This document shows positions 15,146 to 24,436 of a DNA stretch of 41,244 nucleotides, piece by piece. The position numbers and the translations under genes were made by a program. Under the pieces are notes generated by a model. It made no database searches and had not been told where the DNA came from. It worked only from the letters and a program-made list of their open reading frames with translations. Within the stretch, counting starts at the first letter, position 1, and every line of letters begins with the position of its first letter. Source of the DNA: JBCBSS01 sp039819065 (GTDB lineage: Bacteria; Bacteroidota; Bacteroidia; Cytophagales; Cyclobacteriaceae); NCBI GenBank assembly GCA_039819065.1, contig JBCBSS010000061.1:1-41244 (forward strand). Reading direction: 5' to 3'.

Positions 15146-17449
15146 CTACTTCCAAAACGACTCGCCTTGTTGCAAGCCGTTACCTGTATAAATAAATGGG
15201 CCTGTACCTGATATAACTTCATTAAGCGTCCAGATGCCCTTGGTGTTGGCTACACCCTGGCGCCCAGAACCACTAGCACCATACTGCATAAAGTCTTCTA
15301 AAGCAGCGGCAGAGCCAAAAGCGTTAGTATTGTAGAAGCTGACATCTGAAGTGGCATCGTTCAAACCATCTGCGTCCTGCAATGTGACAGTAGCCCCAGA
15401 AGCGAGATCAAGACTTCCTTCTATTAGCGTAAATGATGTCACCTGATCATAGTCAAATAGTGAGCAGAACCAATAAGTTGATATATCCTGAGCGTCGTTA
15501 CCAAAGTTTTTCAATACCACACGGTCAGTCGCAGGATCTACCATTATTACTCTGATAATAGCAGTATTGGCGGCTGTTCCATCCCAGAAAGATTCGCCAT
15601 TTTCATCGCCATTTCCATCGTAGAAAAATGGGCCATCAGCATCTACAAATTCTCCTGTACCCCATATGCCTTTGGTCACAGCCTGTGATTCCCTGCCATT
15701 ATTGGCACTACCAAATTGCATGAAATCCACCATAGCGTTCGGATCGTCAAAACCACCAGCTGATTCATACAGGGCAAAGTCTGCACCTCCTGTCTCTGCA
15801 ATATCAAACCCTGAAAGTGTCACTGTTTCACCTGGCGCAAGGTTAAGAGAACCCATTTCAATAGTAAGAGAAGTCAAGTTGCTGGTATAAGTGAATTCTG
15901 AACAGAGTCTATACCCTGAAATATCGACTGTCTCACTATCGAAGTTTTTGATAATATATTGGTCTGTTACCGGGTCGACCATCACAAACCTGATATTGGA
16001 TTGAGGATCAGTGCCTTCCCAGAAGTTTAGACCGTTGTCGTCGCCATTACCTGTGTAATTGAATGGTGCTCCACCTTCTACAAAATCACCAGCAGTCCAT
16101 ATGCCCGCCGTATTGGCAACGCCCTCACGTCCGTTACCGGCACTGCCGTATTGAATGAAGTCAACCATCATAGAAGCCTGGCCGAAGTCAGCGTTAGATG
16201 ACCCTGGTAGGAATATACCAAAATCAGCACTCGCATTGTCAATATCAAATCCAGATAGCGTGACAGAAGCGTCTGGATCAACATTAAGTGATCCTGATTC
16301 TAATGTTAGCGAAGTGAGGTCAGAAGTATATGTGAATTTCGAACAAAGCCTGTAATCAGAGATGTCCACAGCAAGGTCGCCGAAGTTCCTAAAAGTAAAT
16401 TCGTTATTGACAGGGTCTACAGATACAATCCTTAGATTCGATGTTTGTGTTGATGCCTGTGCATCCCAAAAAGTCAGTCCGTTTTGAGTTCCATTTCCGG
16501 TATATTCAAACGGCGCTCCTCCATCTATGAAATCACCAGCAGTCCAGATTCCTTTAGTATTAGCAACTGATTCTCGGCCATTGCCAGCACTTCCGTATTG
16601 CATAAAATCGACCATCATATCTGGGTTACCGAAGTCGGCATTAGTCGTACCAGCTGTAAACAGGCCTAAATCGGCAGAAACATCATCTATCGTCCAGCCT
16701 GAGATTGTCACTTCTGCATCGGGTGCCAAGGTCAATGAACCTGACTCAATAGTAAGTGAAGAAAGATCTGGTGTGTAATCAAACTTAGAACATAATCGAA
16801 AATCAGAAATATCAATTGTAGCATCACCAAAGTTTTTGAAGGTAAACTCATCTGCAATAGGATCAACCTCTAATATTCTCACGTTGGCAGTTCCTCCAGC
16901 TGATACGTCACCCTCCCAAAAATTGACTCCGTTCTGATTACCATCGCCTATATAAGAAAAGGGACTGTCGCCGTCAACAAAATCACCTGCCGTCCAAATT
17001 CCCTTTTGAACAGCGACAGATTCCCTTCCGTTTCCTGCACTTCCGTACTGCATGAAATCAACCAACGCTGTCGGGTCTCCAAAGTCTCCACTAGCCAGGT
17101 ATAGCCCGAAATCAGCATCGGTATCATTGATAGGCCAACCAGACAGCGTAACAGATGCGCCCGGTTGTAAATCGAGTGAGCCACTCACTACCGTGATCGA
17201 GGAGAGGCTATTTAAATATGTGAATCTTGAGCATAGTCTATAATTGCTTATGTCTATTGCCGCGTCGCCGAAGTTGGTCAGAGTATACTGATCTATATCT
17301 GGAGATACTTCGACAATCCTAACATTGGCATTGCCATTAGGGCCAAAATCATCATCATTATTATTACATCCGTAGAATGTGGCTAGTGTAATAATACAAG
17401 CTATTTGAACAAGCCTAAGTACTGGGGTTTTCAATTTTTTGCTCTTCAT
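15146..17449 (-). CDS. Surface lipoprotein of five tandem lamin-tail-like repeats
   Basis: A 767-aa predicted lipoprotein: basic start, hydrophobic segment, lipobox (FYGC, Cys28) and then NNNDDD, an acidic tract that fits surface export. Residues 42-767 are five copies of a 137-149 aa unit, each opening with (N/I)xR(I/F/V)xxVxPxxDxxxxKNFG and continuing DIS-Y-LCS-F, VDFMQYGSAGNGRE, KGIW and ending in PF-Y-GNG-QNG-FW. The opening strands and ISGYRL motif resemble the lamin-tail domain (LTD), an immunoglobulin-like fold found in secreted bacterial proteins. Nothing catalytic is visible. It is likely a surface binding or adhesion protein. The last repeat is the most diverged and lacks a type IX sorting domain. 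Confidence 0.75.
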   Translation of the reverse strand: MKSKKLKTPVLRLVQIACIITLATFYGCNNNDDDFGPNGNANVRIVEVSPDIDQYTLTNFGDAAIDISNYRLCSRFTYLNSLSSITVVSGSLDLQPGASVTLSGWPINDTDADFGLYLASGDFGDPTALVDFMQYGSAGNGRESVAVQKGIWTAGDFVDGDSPFSYIGDGNQNGVNFWEGDVSAGGTANVRILEVDPIADEFTFKNFGDATIDISDFRLCSKFDYTPDLSSLTIESGSLTLAPDAEVTISGWTIDDVSADLGLFTAGTTNADFGNPDMMVDFMQYGSAGNGRESVANTKGIWTAGDFIDGGAPFEYTGNGTQNGLTFWDAQASTQTSNLRIVSVDPVNNEFTFRNFGDLAVDISDYRLCSKFTYTSDLTSLTLESGSLNVDPDASVTLSGFDIDNASADFGIFLPGSSNADFGQASMMVDFIQYGSAGNGREGVANTAGIWTAGDFVEGGAPFNYTGNGDDNGLNFWEGTDPQSNIRFVMVDPVTDQYIIKNFDSETVDISGYRLCSEFTYTSNLTSLTIEMGSLNLAPGETVTLSGFDIAETGGADFALYESAGGFDDPNAMVDFMQFGSANNGRESQAVTKGIWGTGEFVDADGPFFYDGNGDENGESFWDGTAANTAIIRVIMVDPATDRVVLKNFGNDAQDISTYWFCSLFDYDQVTSFTLIEGSLDLASGATVTLQDADGLNDATSDVSFYNTNAFGSAAALEDFMQYGASGSGRQGVANTKGIWTLNEVISGTGPFIYTGNGLQQGESFWK
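15149..17326 (-). repeat. Five in-frame coding repeats of about 440 bp
   Basis: Units in gene order: 17326-16886, 16885-16439, 16438-15998, 15997-15560, 15559-15149. They are alike in protein but clearly diverged in DNA, so they are ancient duplications rather than a recent tandem expansion. Confidence 0.85.
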
Positions 17450-17583
17450 TTTCAGTTATTTATGAAATAGAATGTCTTGGAATTTCTGAATGACAAACCC
17501 ATCACGGCGTCCTATTATAAATGGTTGCCACGTATGTGAATAAATTTTCAAAACCGCTTAAAATAGGTTGTTAAGGCCATAAA

Positions 17584-17612
17584 AAAAGGTTGCACTTGAA
17601 GTGCAACCTTTT
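17584..17612 (-). terminator. Intrinsic terminator of the odhA-odhB-lpd operon
   Basis: A perfect 12-bp stem (17584-17595 with 17601-17612) and a 5-nt loop are followed on the minus strand by a T run. It is 27 bp after the lpd stop. Confidence 0.85.
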
Positions 17613-17639
17613 CATTAAAGTATATGTAAACCGTTTGTC

Positions 17640-19040
17640 CTAAATATGAATAGGCCTGTTTTCAGTGGCTGCCAAGCAGGCTTCTTTCACCGCTTCCATA
17701 TAGGTAGGGTGTGCATGTGACATTCTAGCCACATCTTCCGCACTGGCACGATACTCCATGGCTGTCACCCCGGTTGCTATCATGTCGGCGGCTCTGGCAC
17801 CGATGATGTGCATACCTAGGATTTCATCCGTGGATTCGTCGGCCAAGACTTTGACTAATCCATCAATATCCATACTTGCACGAGCTCTACCCAGTGCTCT
17901 AAATGGGAACGAACCGGTCTTGTAGGCTCTCCCGGATTCTTTCAATTGCTCTTCTGTATAGCCAACGCTAGCCACTTCTGGCCATGTATATACTACACCT
18001 GGTATGAGCAGGTAATTAACGTGGGGTTTCTGACCTGCCAATTGTTCAGCAACAAAGACACCTTCCTCTTCCGCTTTGTGAGCGAGCATCGCGCCTTTGA
18101 TTACATCACCAATGGCATAGATATTATCAACATAGGTTCTGAGATGATCATCTACTTCTATTCGGCCTGCTTTATCTGTAGGTATACCTACGTTCTCAAG
18201 GCCTAAACCATCGGTGTAAGCTCGGCGGCCAATTGAGACAAGGCAATAGTCTCCGGTGATTTCAACATTCTCGCCTTTTTTGTTCTCAGCCGTAACCTTG
18301 ACTTCATCTCCTGAAGCTTCTACTGCGGTTACTTTATGGCTTAGGTAGTATTCAAACCCAAGTTTTTTAAGCGCCTTTTTGATCTCTTTACCCATGGTAC
18401 TATCCATAGAAGGAATCAAGCGGTCCAGATATTCTACCACCGAAATCTTCGAACCTAGTCTGGCATAAACCGAACCCAATTCTAAACCAATCACTCCACC
18501 GCCAATGATTACCATGTGCTTCGGCACCTCCTTCAGTTCAAGTGCCTCAGTGCTGGTTATAACTCTCTGCTTATCAATGTTTATGAAGGGTAAAGATGCC
18601 GGCTTTGAGCCAGTAGCTATGATCACCTTATCAGTTTTGATTTCATTGGCATTGCCTTCAGCATCAGTGATTTTGATGGTGTTTTTATCAACAAATGACC
18701 CCATGCCATGGTGCACATCTATCTTATTTTTCTTCATTAGAAAATCGACACCATCGCAGGTTTGCTTAACCACTTCAGACTTTCTTTTGATCATCTGCGT
18801 AAGGTCTACTTTCGGAGGTTCTATGTCGATGCCGTGGCTTTTGAAGGTGTGTTCCGCGTTATGGAAATGCTCTGAAGAATCAAGCATAGCCTTCGAAGGT
18901 ATACAACCCACGTTCAGACAGGTACCTCCCAGCGTGCTGTACTTTTCTATGATAGCCGTCTTAAAGCCAAGTTGAGCACAGCGGATTGCTGCTACGTAGC
19001 CGCCGGGGCCCGAGCCTATTACTGTTACATCGTATTGCAT
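17640..19040 (-). CDS. lpd: Dihydrolipoyl dehydrogenase (E3)
   Basis: E3 reoxidises dihydrolipoyl groups of 2-oxoacid dehydrogenase complexes, passing electrons through FAD and a disulfide to NAD. The 466-aa protein has the FAD motif VIGSGPGGYVAAI, the redox disulfide GGTCLNVGCIPSKAML (Cys pair about residues 40 and 45), the NAD motif VIIGGGVIGLELGSVYA, and the C-terminal catalytic SHAHPTYMEAVKEA. All key residues are present. It is the third gene of the operon, 44 bp after odhB, so it most directly serves the 2-oxoglutarate dehydrogenase complex. Confidence 0.97.
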   Translation of the reverse strand: MQYDVTVIGSGPGGYVAAIRCAQLGFKTAIIEKYSTLGGTCLNVGCIPSKAMLDSSEHFHNAEHTFKSHGIDIEPPKVDLTQMIKRKSEVVKQTCDGVDFLMKKNKIDVHHGMGSFVDKNTIKITDAEGNANEIKTDKVIIATGSKPASLPFINIDKQRVITSTEALELKEVPKHMVIIGGGVIGLELGSVYARLGSKISVVEYLDRLIPSMDSTMGKEIKKALKKLGFEYYLSHKVTAVEASGDEVKVTAENKKGENVEITGDYCLVSIGRRAYTDGLGLENVGIPTDKAGRIEVDDHLRTYVDNIYAIGDVIKGAMLAHKAEEEGVFVAEQLAGQKPHVNYLLIPGVVYTWPEVASVGYTEEQLKESGRAYKTGSFPFRALGRARASMDIDGLVKVLADESTDEILGMHIIGARAADMIATGVTAMEYRASAEDVARMSHAHPTYMEAVKEACLAATENRPIHI

Positions 19041-19084
19041 AATTGCTTATTGATTTTCGAAGTTTGATAAAGGGAAGTATAGCA

Positions 19085-20638
19085 TTAAACACCTAATAAT
19101 AGCCTTGAAGGATCTTCAAGAAGCTCTTTCACACGATACAAGAAACTCACAGACTCTCTTCCGTCTATAATTCTATGATCATAAGAAAGGGCAACGTACA
19201 TGATTGGCCTTACGACCACTTCTCCGTTAACAACAACTGGTCGTTGAACGATATTGTGCATGCCCAAAATGGCTGATTGTGGCGCATTGATAATCGGTGT
19301 TGATAGCATAGAACCAAAAACACCTCCATTAGTGATGGTGAAAGTACCACCTGACATTTCATCAATGGAAAGTTTGTTTTCCCTGGCCCTTGTTGCTAAT
19401 CTCATGACTTCTGCTTCGATTTGGTCAAAACTCATCGACTCCGCATTTCGGATAACCGGTACTACCAATCCACGCGGCGAAGAAACGGCAATAGAAACAT
19501 CACAATAATCATGGAAGATCATTTCTCCACCATCAATCGAAGCATTTACAGCAGGCCATTCTTGAAGTGCCATACAGCAAGCTTTCGTGAAGAATGACAT
19601 GAAGCCCAAGCCCACACCATGCTTTTCTTTGAATTGCTCTTTGTATTTCTTCCTCATGTCCATGATTGGCTTCATATCCACCTCATTGAAGGTAGTCAGC
19701 ATAGCCGTTTCATTCTTGACACTTACCAATCTTCTGGCGATCGTCTTTCTAAGTGTTGATAGTTTTTCGCGGCGCTCAATTCTTTCGCCTCCAAAACTAG
19801 CGACCGGTGCTTTTGCTTCAGGTTCAGCCTTAGGTGTTTCCTTAGGAGCAGATTGTGTCTGTTCTGCCTTCAATGCATCCTCTTTGTTTATTCTACCATC
19901 TACTCCAGTACCTTTAACAGTGGCAGGGTCTATTCCTTTCTCAGATAGAATTTTAGCAGCCGCTGGTGAAGCATGACCGGCTGCATAAGAATCGCTACCA
20001 GATGAAGGGGACGTTGGTGCCGATGTTTGCTGAGCACCGCTATCTGCAGAAGGTGCGCTAGAAGGAGCACCACCTTCAACTACTTCTATTTTACAGATCA
20101 AGGCACCTATTTCTAACACATCTCCATCACTGGCTACATGTCTTAGAATACCACTTGCTTCAGCAGGTAATTCTTGCGTCGCTTTATCTGTTTCAATTTC
20201 GGCGATGAATTCATCTTGTTCTACAAAATCGCCATCCTTCTTGATCCATTCAGCTAACGTTACCTCAGTGATCGATTCTCCCAAAGGAATGACTTTCATT
20301 TCTATAACTTCACCAGTTGCTTTCCCATTTCCTCCTTGGCCTTCACTACTAGCAGGTTCAGCTGGTGCACTTTCGCTTTGGTCGGAAGAACCGTTTGCTT
20401 TGGCATCGGTATCTATTTCAGCGATGATGGTTCCTACTCCCACGGATTCTCCTTCTGATACTTTGATGGAGAGTACTCCAGCCGCTTCAGCTGGCAGCTC
20501 CTGGGTAGCTTTATCGGTTTCAACTTCTGCAATAGCCTCGTCCAGTTCTACGTAATCTCCATCTTTCTTGAGCCAGACAGCAATTGTTACCTCGGTGATT
20601 GATTCTCCTAATTCGGGGATTTTTATTTCGAAGCTCAT
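19085..20638 (-). CDS. odhB: 2-oxoglutarate dehydrogenase E2 (dihydrolipoyl succinyltransferase), two lipoyl domains
   Basis: E2o is the core of the TCA-cycle complex and moves succinyl groups from E1 to CoA. The 517-aa protein has two lipoyl domains, each with ETDKATQELPAE and a lipoylated Lys (Lys43 and Lys152), joined by an Ala/Ser/Glu-rich linker. A peripheral subunit-binding domain follows near 217-256 (HASPAAAKILSEKGIDPATV), then the catalytic domain ending with SYDHRIIDGRESVSFLY, which has the HxxxDG active site. Most bacterial E2o proteins have one lipoyl domain. Gene order odhA-odhB-lpd and the GESITEV motif fix the identity as succinyl rather than acetyl transferase. Confidence 0.95.
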   Translation of the reverse strand: MSFEIKIPELGESITEVTIAVWLKKDGDYVELDEAIAEVETDKATQELPAEAAGVLSIKVSEGESVGVGTIIAEIDTDAKANGSSDQSESAPAEPASSEGQGGNGKATGEVIEMKVIPLGESITEVTLAEWIKKDGDFVEQDEFIAEIETDKATQELPAEASGILRHVASDGDVLEIGALICKIEVVEGGAPSSAPSADSGAQQTSAPTSPSSGSDSYAAGHASPAAAKILSEKGIDPATVKGTGVDGRINKEDALKAEQTQSAPKETPKAEPEAKAPVASFGGERIERREKLSTLRKTIARRLVSVKNETAMLTTFNEVDMKPIMDMRKKYKEQFKEKHGVGLGFMSFFTKACCMALQEWPAVNASIDGGEMIFHDYCDVSIAVSSPRGLVVPVIRNAESMSFDQIEAEVMRLATRARENKLSIDEMSGGTFTITNGGVFGSMLSTPIINAPQSAILGMHNIVQRPVVVNGEVVVRPIMYVALSYDHRIIDGRESVSFLYRVKELLEDPSRLLLGV

Positions 20639-20674
20639 TCTTTTAATGCTTTATTCGTTTTGGGTTAAATGTCT

Positions 20675-23410
20675 TTAGATTTCAAAGGCTCTTTGGATGA
20701 TCGCTTTTTGCTCTTCGCCATGTACTTTGGCATAGCCAGTGGCGGGCGAAGAGCTGGCTTTCCTAGCTGCGACTTCTATGTCCTTGGCGCGCTCAGCATA
20801 AGCCCTTGACAAATAGGTCCAAGCGCCCATGTTGAGAGGCTCCTCCTGTGCCCAGACCAATTTCGGGTTCTTGTATTGGCCTATTATGTCTTCTATCTGT
20901 CCCTTAGGGAATGGGTGTAGTTGTTCTACCCTGACGACCGCCACATCATCTCGATTGTTCTTCTGCTGCTCTTCTAACAGGTCGTAATAGAATTTACCAG
21001 AGCATAGAATTACTTTCCCCACTTTTGATTTATAAGCGTAATCGTCTTGATAAACCTCTTTGAAAGTACCTGAAGTAAACTCAGCAATTGGAGAGATCAC
21101 TTGAGGATGCCTCAACAGTGATTTGGGTGACATGATGACCAAAGGTTTTCTAAATGGCCATATCATTTGTCTTCTCAACACATGGAATATGTTGGCAGGA
21201 GTAGTGAGGTTCGCTACAATAATATTGTCCTCAGCTGCCAGCTGTAGAAAGCGCTCCAGTCTGGCACTGGAGTGTTCAGGGCCCTGACCTTCATAACCAT
21301 GGGGCAATAGCAGTACCATGCCGTTCATTCGCTGCCATTTCGATTCTGACGGCGTAACAAACTGATCTATCATTACTTGTGCACCATTAGCAAAATCACC
21401 AAACTGTGCCTCCCATATGACCAGTGCATTGGGGTTGGCCATAGCATAGCCAAACTCAAAGCCCATAACAGCAAATTCAGAAAGTAATGAATTATAAATG
21501 TGGAAGTTCTCCTGGCCTTCCTGGATATTGTTAAGGCTATTATAAGGTAAGTTCGAAGAAGCGTCTCTTATTACAGAATGCCTGTGAGAAAAAGTACCTC
21601 GCTGCACGTCCTGACCGGTAAATCGAACCATTTTGCCCTCCAATAACAACGATCCGTAAGCCAGCAATTCCCCGGCCGCCCAGTTAAGCGCCTTATCTTT
21701 AAAGAACATGTCTTTACGCTGCTTCATTTGCCTCTCTATTTGCTTGATCGGCTTGAAGCCGGAAGGCAATGTGGTTAGCGCATCGGCTACTTTGTCAATA
21801 GCCTCTTCAGATATTGAGGTGTCAGGCGACTTATCGAAGTCTTTAGGCTCAGCACGGCGTAACTCTCTCCACTCCTTCTCCATTTGTTGATACTGGTAAG
21901 GCAAAGGTTGTTGCTTCACCATGTTCAAACGATCCTGAAGTTCCTTGCGAAACTCCTTATCCATACCACGCGCCAACTCCGCATCTACATCCCCTCTTTC
22001 AATCAATTTCTTATTATAAATCTCCCTGGGGTTAGGGTGCTTAGATATCTTATTATATAGTGAAGGTTGTGTAAACTTAGGTTCGTCACTTTCATTGTGA
22101 CCATGTCTACGATAGCATACCATATCAACAAAAATGTCACGGTTGAATTTTTGGCGAAACTCTACCGCCAGCTTGGTACAGAAAACCACGGCTTCAGGGT
22201 TGTCTCCATTGACGTGTAGTACTGGAGCATCTATGATCTTCGCCACATCCGTACAATAAATACTAGATCTTGCGTCATCAAAGTCGGTGGTGAAACCAAC
22301 CTGGTTATTGATCACGAAGTGTATGGTGCCACCGGTGTGAAAACCATCCAGTTTAGCCATTTGCACGACTTCATATACGATACCCTGGCCAGCCACAGCG
22401 GCGTCACCGTGTATCAAGACAGGTACTACTTTATCAAAGTCCGCGTCATATCCCTTATCCACTTTGGCCCGTACAAAACCTTCCACCACTGGGTTGACCG
22501 CTTCAAGGTGTGATGGGTTAGGAGCAAGCTTTAAGTTGATTGTTTTTCCTGATGGTGTTTGTACCTGAGAAGAATAACCCATGTGATACTTAACATCCCC
22601 ATCACCCATGGTAAGATCCGGCTCATAACCTCCCTCAAACTCATTAAAAACTTGCTCATAGGTCTTACCCATGATGTTAACCAGCACATTCAACCTTCCA
22701 CGGTGAGCCATACCTATGACCAACTCTTCCGCTCCAAGCTCTGCACTCTTATTGATGATGGCGTCTAATGCCGGAATGGTCGTTTCTCCACCTTCCAACG
22801 AGAATCTTTTTTGCCCAAGGTACTTGGTGTGCAGAAAGTTTTCGAAAACAACTGCCTCATTTAACTTGGCTAAAATCCTCTTCTTTTCGTCAGAGGAAGG
22901 ATTAAAGGCCAAGGCTTCTTTTTCTGACTTCCGTTTGAACCATTCAAGAATGTCAGGCTCTCGAATATACATGTATTCAAAGCCCACTGTTCCTACATAT
23001 ATTTCTTTGAGGGCGCCCAAAATTTTACGTAAAGTGGTTCTACCTAACCCAATTTCTTCGCCAGCATCAAACTCTGACTCCATGTCCTCTTCGGACAAGC
23101 CAAAGTAAGACAGTTCCAGAATAGCCTTTCGATCTCGCCTCTCTCTTACCGGGTTAGTCTTAGATTCTAAATGCCCACGCGAGCGATAAGCATGAATCAG
23201 ATTACGTACGCCGATTTCTTTTGGAGAAACGCCAGCACCAGCAGCGGAGGGCTGGGCTCCATTATCTCCATATTTTTGAAGTGAAAAATCAAAACCTTCA
23301 AAAAACTTCTGCCATGACTCATCGACTGAAGAAGGGTCTTGTTTGTAAGCCTTATACAGATCATCAATGTAATTAACATCTGCATTGGCTATATAAGAGT
23401 ATTTATCCAT
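20675..23410 (-). CDS. odhA: 2-oxoglutarate dehydrogenase E1 component
   Basis: E1o decarboxylates 2-oxoglutarate with thiamine diphosphate and succinylates the lipoyl group of E2. The 911-aa protein begins SYIANADVNYIDDLYKAYKQ, the E1o N-terminal segment, and contains MAHRGRLNVLVNIMGK, HGDAAVAGQGIVYE, NNQVGFTTDF and CYRRHGHNESDEPKFTQP, covering the ThDP and substrate pocket. The C-terminal transketolase part includes LPHGYEGQGPEHSSARLERF and VWAQEEPLNMGAWTY. Length fits. It leads the operon; odhB starts 36 bp downstream. A -7 element (TAAATTTG) lies about 25 bp before the ATG. Confidence 0.97.
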   Translation of the reverse strand: MDKYSYIANADVNYIDDLYKAYKQDPSSVDESWQKFFEGFDFSLQKYGDNGAQPSAAGAGVSPKEIGVRNLIHAYRSRGHLESKTNPVRERRDRKAILELSYFGLSEEDMESEFDAGEEIGLGRTTLRKILGALKEIYVGTVGFEYMYIREPDILEWFKRKSEKEALAFNPSSDEKKRILAKLNEAVVFENFLHTKYLGQKRFSLEGGETTIPALDAIINKSAELGAEELVIGMAHRGRLNVLVNIMGKTYEQVFNEFEGGYEPDLTMGDGDVKYHMGYSSQVQTPSGKTINLKLAPNPSHLEAVNPVVEGFVRAKVDKGYDADFDKVVPVLIHGDAAVAGQGIVYEVVQMAKLDGFHTGGTIHFVINNQVGFTTDFDDARSSIYCTDVAKIIDAPVLHVNGDNPEAVVFCTKLAVEFRQKFNRDIFVDMVCYRRHGHNESDEPKFTQPSLYNKISKHPNPREIYNKKLIERGDVDAELARGMDKEFRKELQDRLNMVKQQPLPYQYQQMEKEWRELRRAEPKDFDKSPDTSISEEAIDKVADALTTLPSGFKPIKQIERQMKQRKDMFFKDKALNWAAGELLAYGSLLLEGKMVRFTGQDVQRGTFSHRHSVIRDASSNLPYNSLNNIQEGQENFHIYNSLLSEFAVMGFEFGYAMANPNALVIWEAQFGDFANGAQVMIDQFVTPSESKWQRMNGMVLLLPHGYEGQGPEHSSARLERFLQLAAEDNIIVANLTTPANIFHVLRRQMIWPFRKPLVIMSPKSLLRHPQVISPIAEFTSGTFKEVYQDDYAYKSKVGKVILCSGKFYYDLLEEQQKNNRDDVAVVRVEQLHPFPKGQIEDIIGQYKNPKLVWAQEEPLNMGAWTYLSRAYAERAKDIEVAARKASSSPATGYAKVHGEEQKAIIQRAFEI

Positions 23411-23435
23411 GGGTAGTTAGTTGAGTGATGTCTTG

Positions 23436-23443
23436 CAAATTTA
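23436..23443 (-). promoter_or_regulatory. Candidate -7 element of the odhA operon
   Basis: Minus strand TAAATTTG matches TAnnTTTG exactly, about 25 bp before the odhA ATG. The -33 side is only a T-rich stretch (near 23463-23466), without a clean TTTG. Confidence 0.5.
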
Positions 23444-23770
23444 GTTACAATTGAAAATATAATAAAACTGCTTAAACGGTTATACAAATATTTAATAATT
23501 AGGATTCTTTCTGCCATCAAAAACCAGCTACACTACAGGAATCCTAAGAATCTAACTGAAAATCAACCATATTGTTAAAGGCCGAAGTAATCGTTTAATC
23601 ACACACCATACGGTAACTTTGAAGACATCTACACCCTTGGCAATGAAATTCTTTATTTGCCATAAAAATTAAAGTGTGCTTTTATTGCCTTTCATCAATC
23701 TCTCCGGCATCTGATCAAGAGGGACGTCAAGTATTTCCGCCTAATGTTTCCCTGAATGGCTTTTATTGCT

Positions 23771-23778
23771 TAATTTTG
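23771..23778 (+). promoter_or_regulatory. Candidate -7 element of the rpsP operon
   Basis: TAATTTTG is an exact TAnnTTTG match placed 53 bp before the rpsP ATG. A T-rich ATGTTTC lies about 21-26 bp upstream as a weak -33. Confidence 0.55.
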
Positions 23779-23831
23779 CAGCCATTTTATTTGTGGACGG
23801 GATCCACAGTTATTTGAAACAAAATTACTTT

Positions 23832-24422
23832 ATGGTAAAAATTAGATTAGCGCGTCGAGGACGCAAAAAACTGGCACTTTACGACGTGGTCGTAGCCGAC
23901 GCCAGATCGCCACGTGATGGCCGATTCATCGAAAAAATCGGAAGATACAATCCGAACACTGACCCCGCCACGGTTGAAATTAATACAGATCGTGCGTTCT
24001 ATTGGGTTATGAATGGTGCGCAACCTACTGATACTGTAAGAGCTATGCTTTCTTATAAAGGTATTATGCTCAGAAAACACTTACAAGTAGGAGTTAACAA
24101 AGGCGCCATAACTCAAGAAGAAGCTGACAAAAGGTTGGCTGACTGGTTAGAGCAGAAAACAGCACAGATTAAATCTAAAGAAGACAAACTTTCTCAAGAG
24201 CAACAAGACGCTAAGAAGGCTCGTCTGGCGGCTGAAAGCAAAGTGAAAGAGGCTAGAGCAGAGGCTATCAAGAAGAGAGAAGAGGAAGCTCAGGCTGCTG
24301 AGCAAGAAGCCACCGCGGAAAGCTCTGAAGAAGGCGAAAGCCAGGAAGTTGCGGAAGAGGCTACTGAAGAAGCGGCTGCAGAAACCGAAGGCACGGAAGA
24401 AGCTGAGGAGACCAAAGAGTAA
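23832..24422 (+). CDS. rpsP: 30S ribosomal protein S16 with long C-terminal tail
   Basis: S16 is a primary binder of the 5' domain of 16S rRNA. The start at 23832 gives MVKIRLARRGRKKLALYDVV, the canonical beginning; the frame is open upstream to 23766 but those residues do not resemble S16. Residues 1-80 contain the core (DGRFIEKIGRYNPNTDPATV). From about residue 105 the protein becomes Lys/Glu/Ala-rich coiled coil, then strongly acidic (EEATEEAAAETEGTEEAEE), for 196 aa in total against about 80 in E. coli. Extended S16 tails are usual in Bacteroidota. It is the first gene of rpsP-rimM-trmD. Confidence 0.96.
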   Translation: MVKIRLARRGRKKLALYDVVVADARSPRDGRFIEKIGRYNPNTDPATVEINTDRAFYWVMNGAQPTDTVRAMLSYKGIMLRKHLQVGVNKGAITQEEADKRLADWLEQKTAQIKSKEDKLSQEQQDAKKARLAAESKVKEARAEAIKKREEEAQAAEQEATAESSEEGESQEVAEEATEEAAAETEGTEEAEETKE

Positions 24423-24436
24423 GTCTTTTTAAAGCC

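Larger units (their letters stand above)
23411..23831. other. Divergent intergenic region between odhA and rpsP
   Basis: This 421-bp gap separates divergent operons. It holds a candidate odhA promoter near its left end and a candidate rpsP promoter near its right end. A perfect 9-bp inverted repeat lies at 23499-23507 / 23539-23547 (TTAGGATTC / GAATCCTAA, 31 nt apart), and an 11-bp direct repeat GCTTTTATTGC at 23678-23688 and 23759-23769. I find no RNA gene or convincing small ORF in it. Confidence 0.6.

Noticed and set aside
15149..17326. CRISPR array or non-coding tandem repeat
   Set aside because: Period is about 440 bp, the repeats are in frame within one long ORF and have diverged as protein domains.
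22716..23108. Plus-strand ORF of 130 codons
   Set aside because: Antisense to odhA, no promoter and no recognisable protein features.
23641..23770. Possible tRNA or small RNA in the rpsP upstream region
   Set aside because: No cloverleaf or strong hairpin could be found; only an 11-bp direct repeat and a promoter element are seen.
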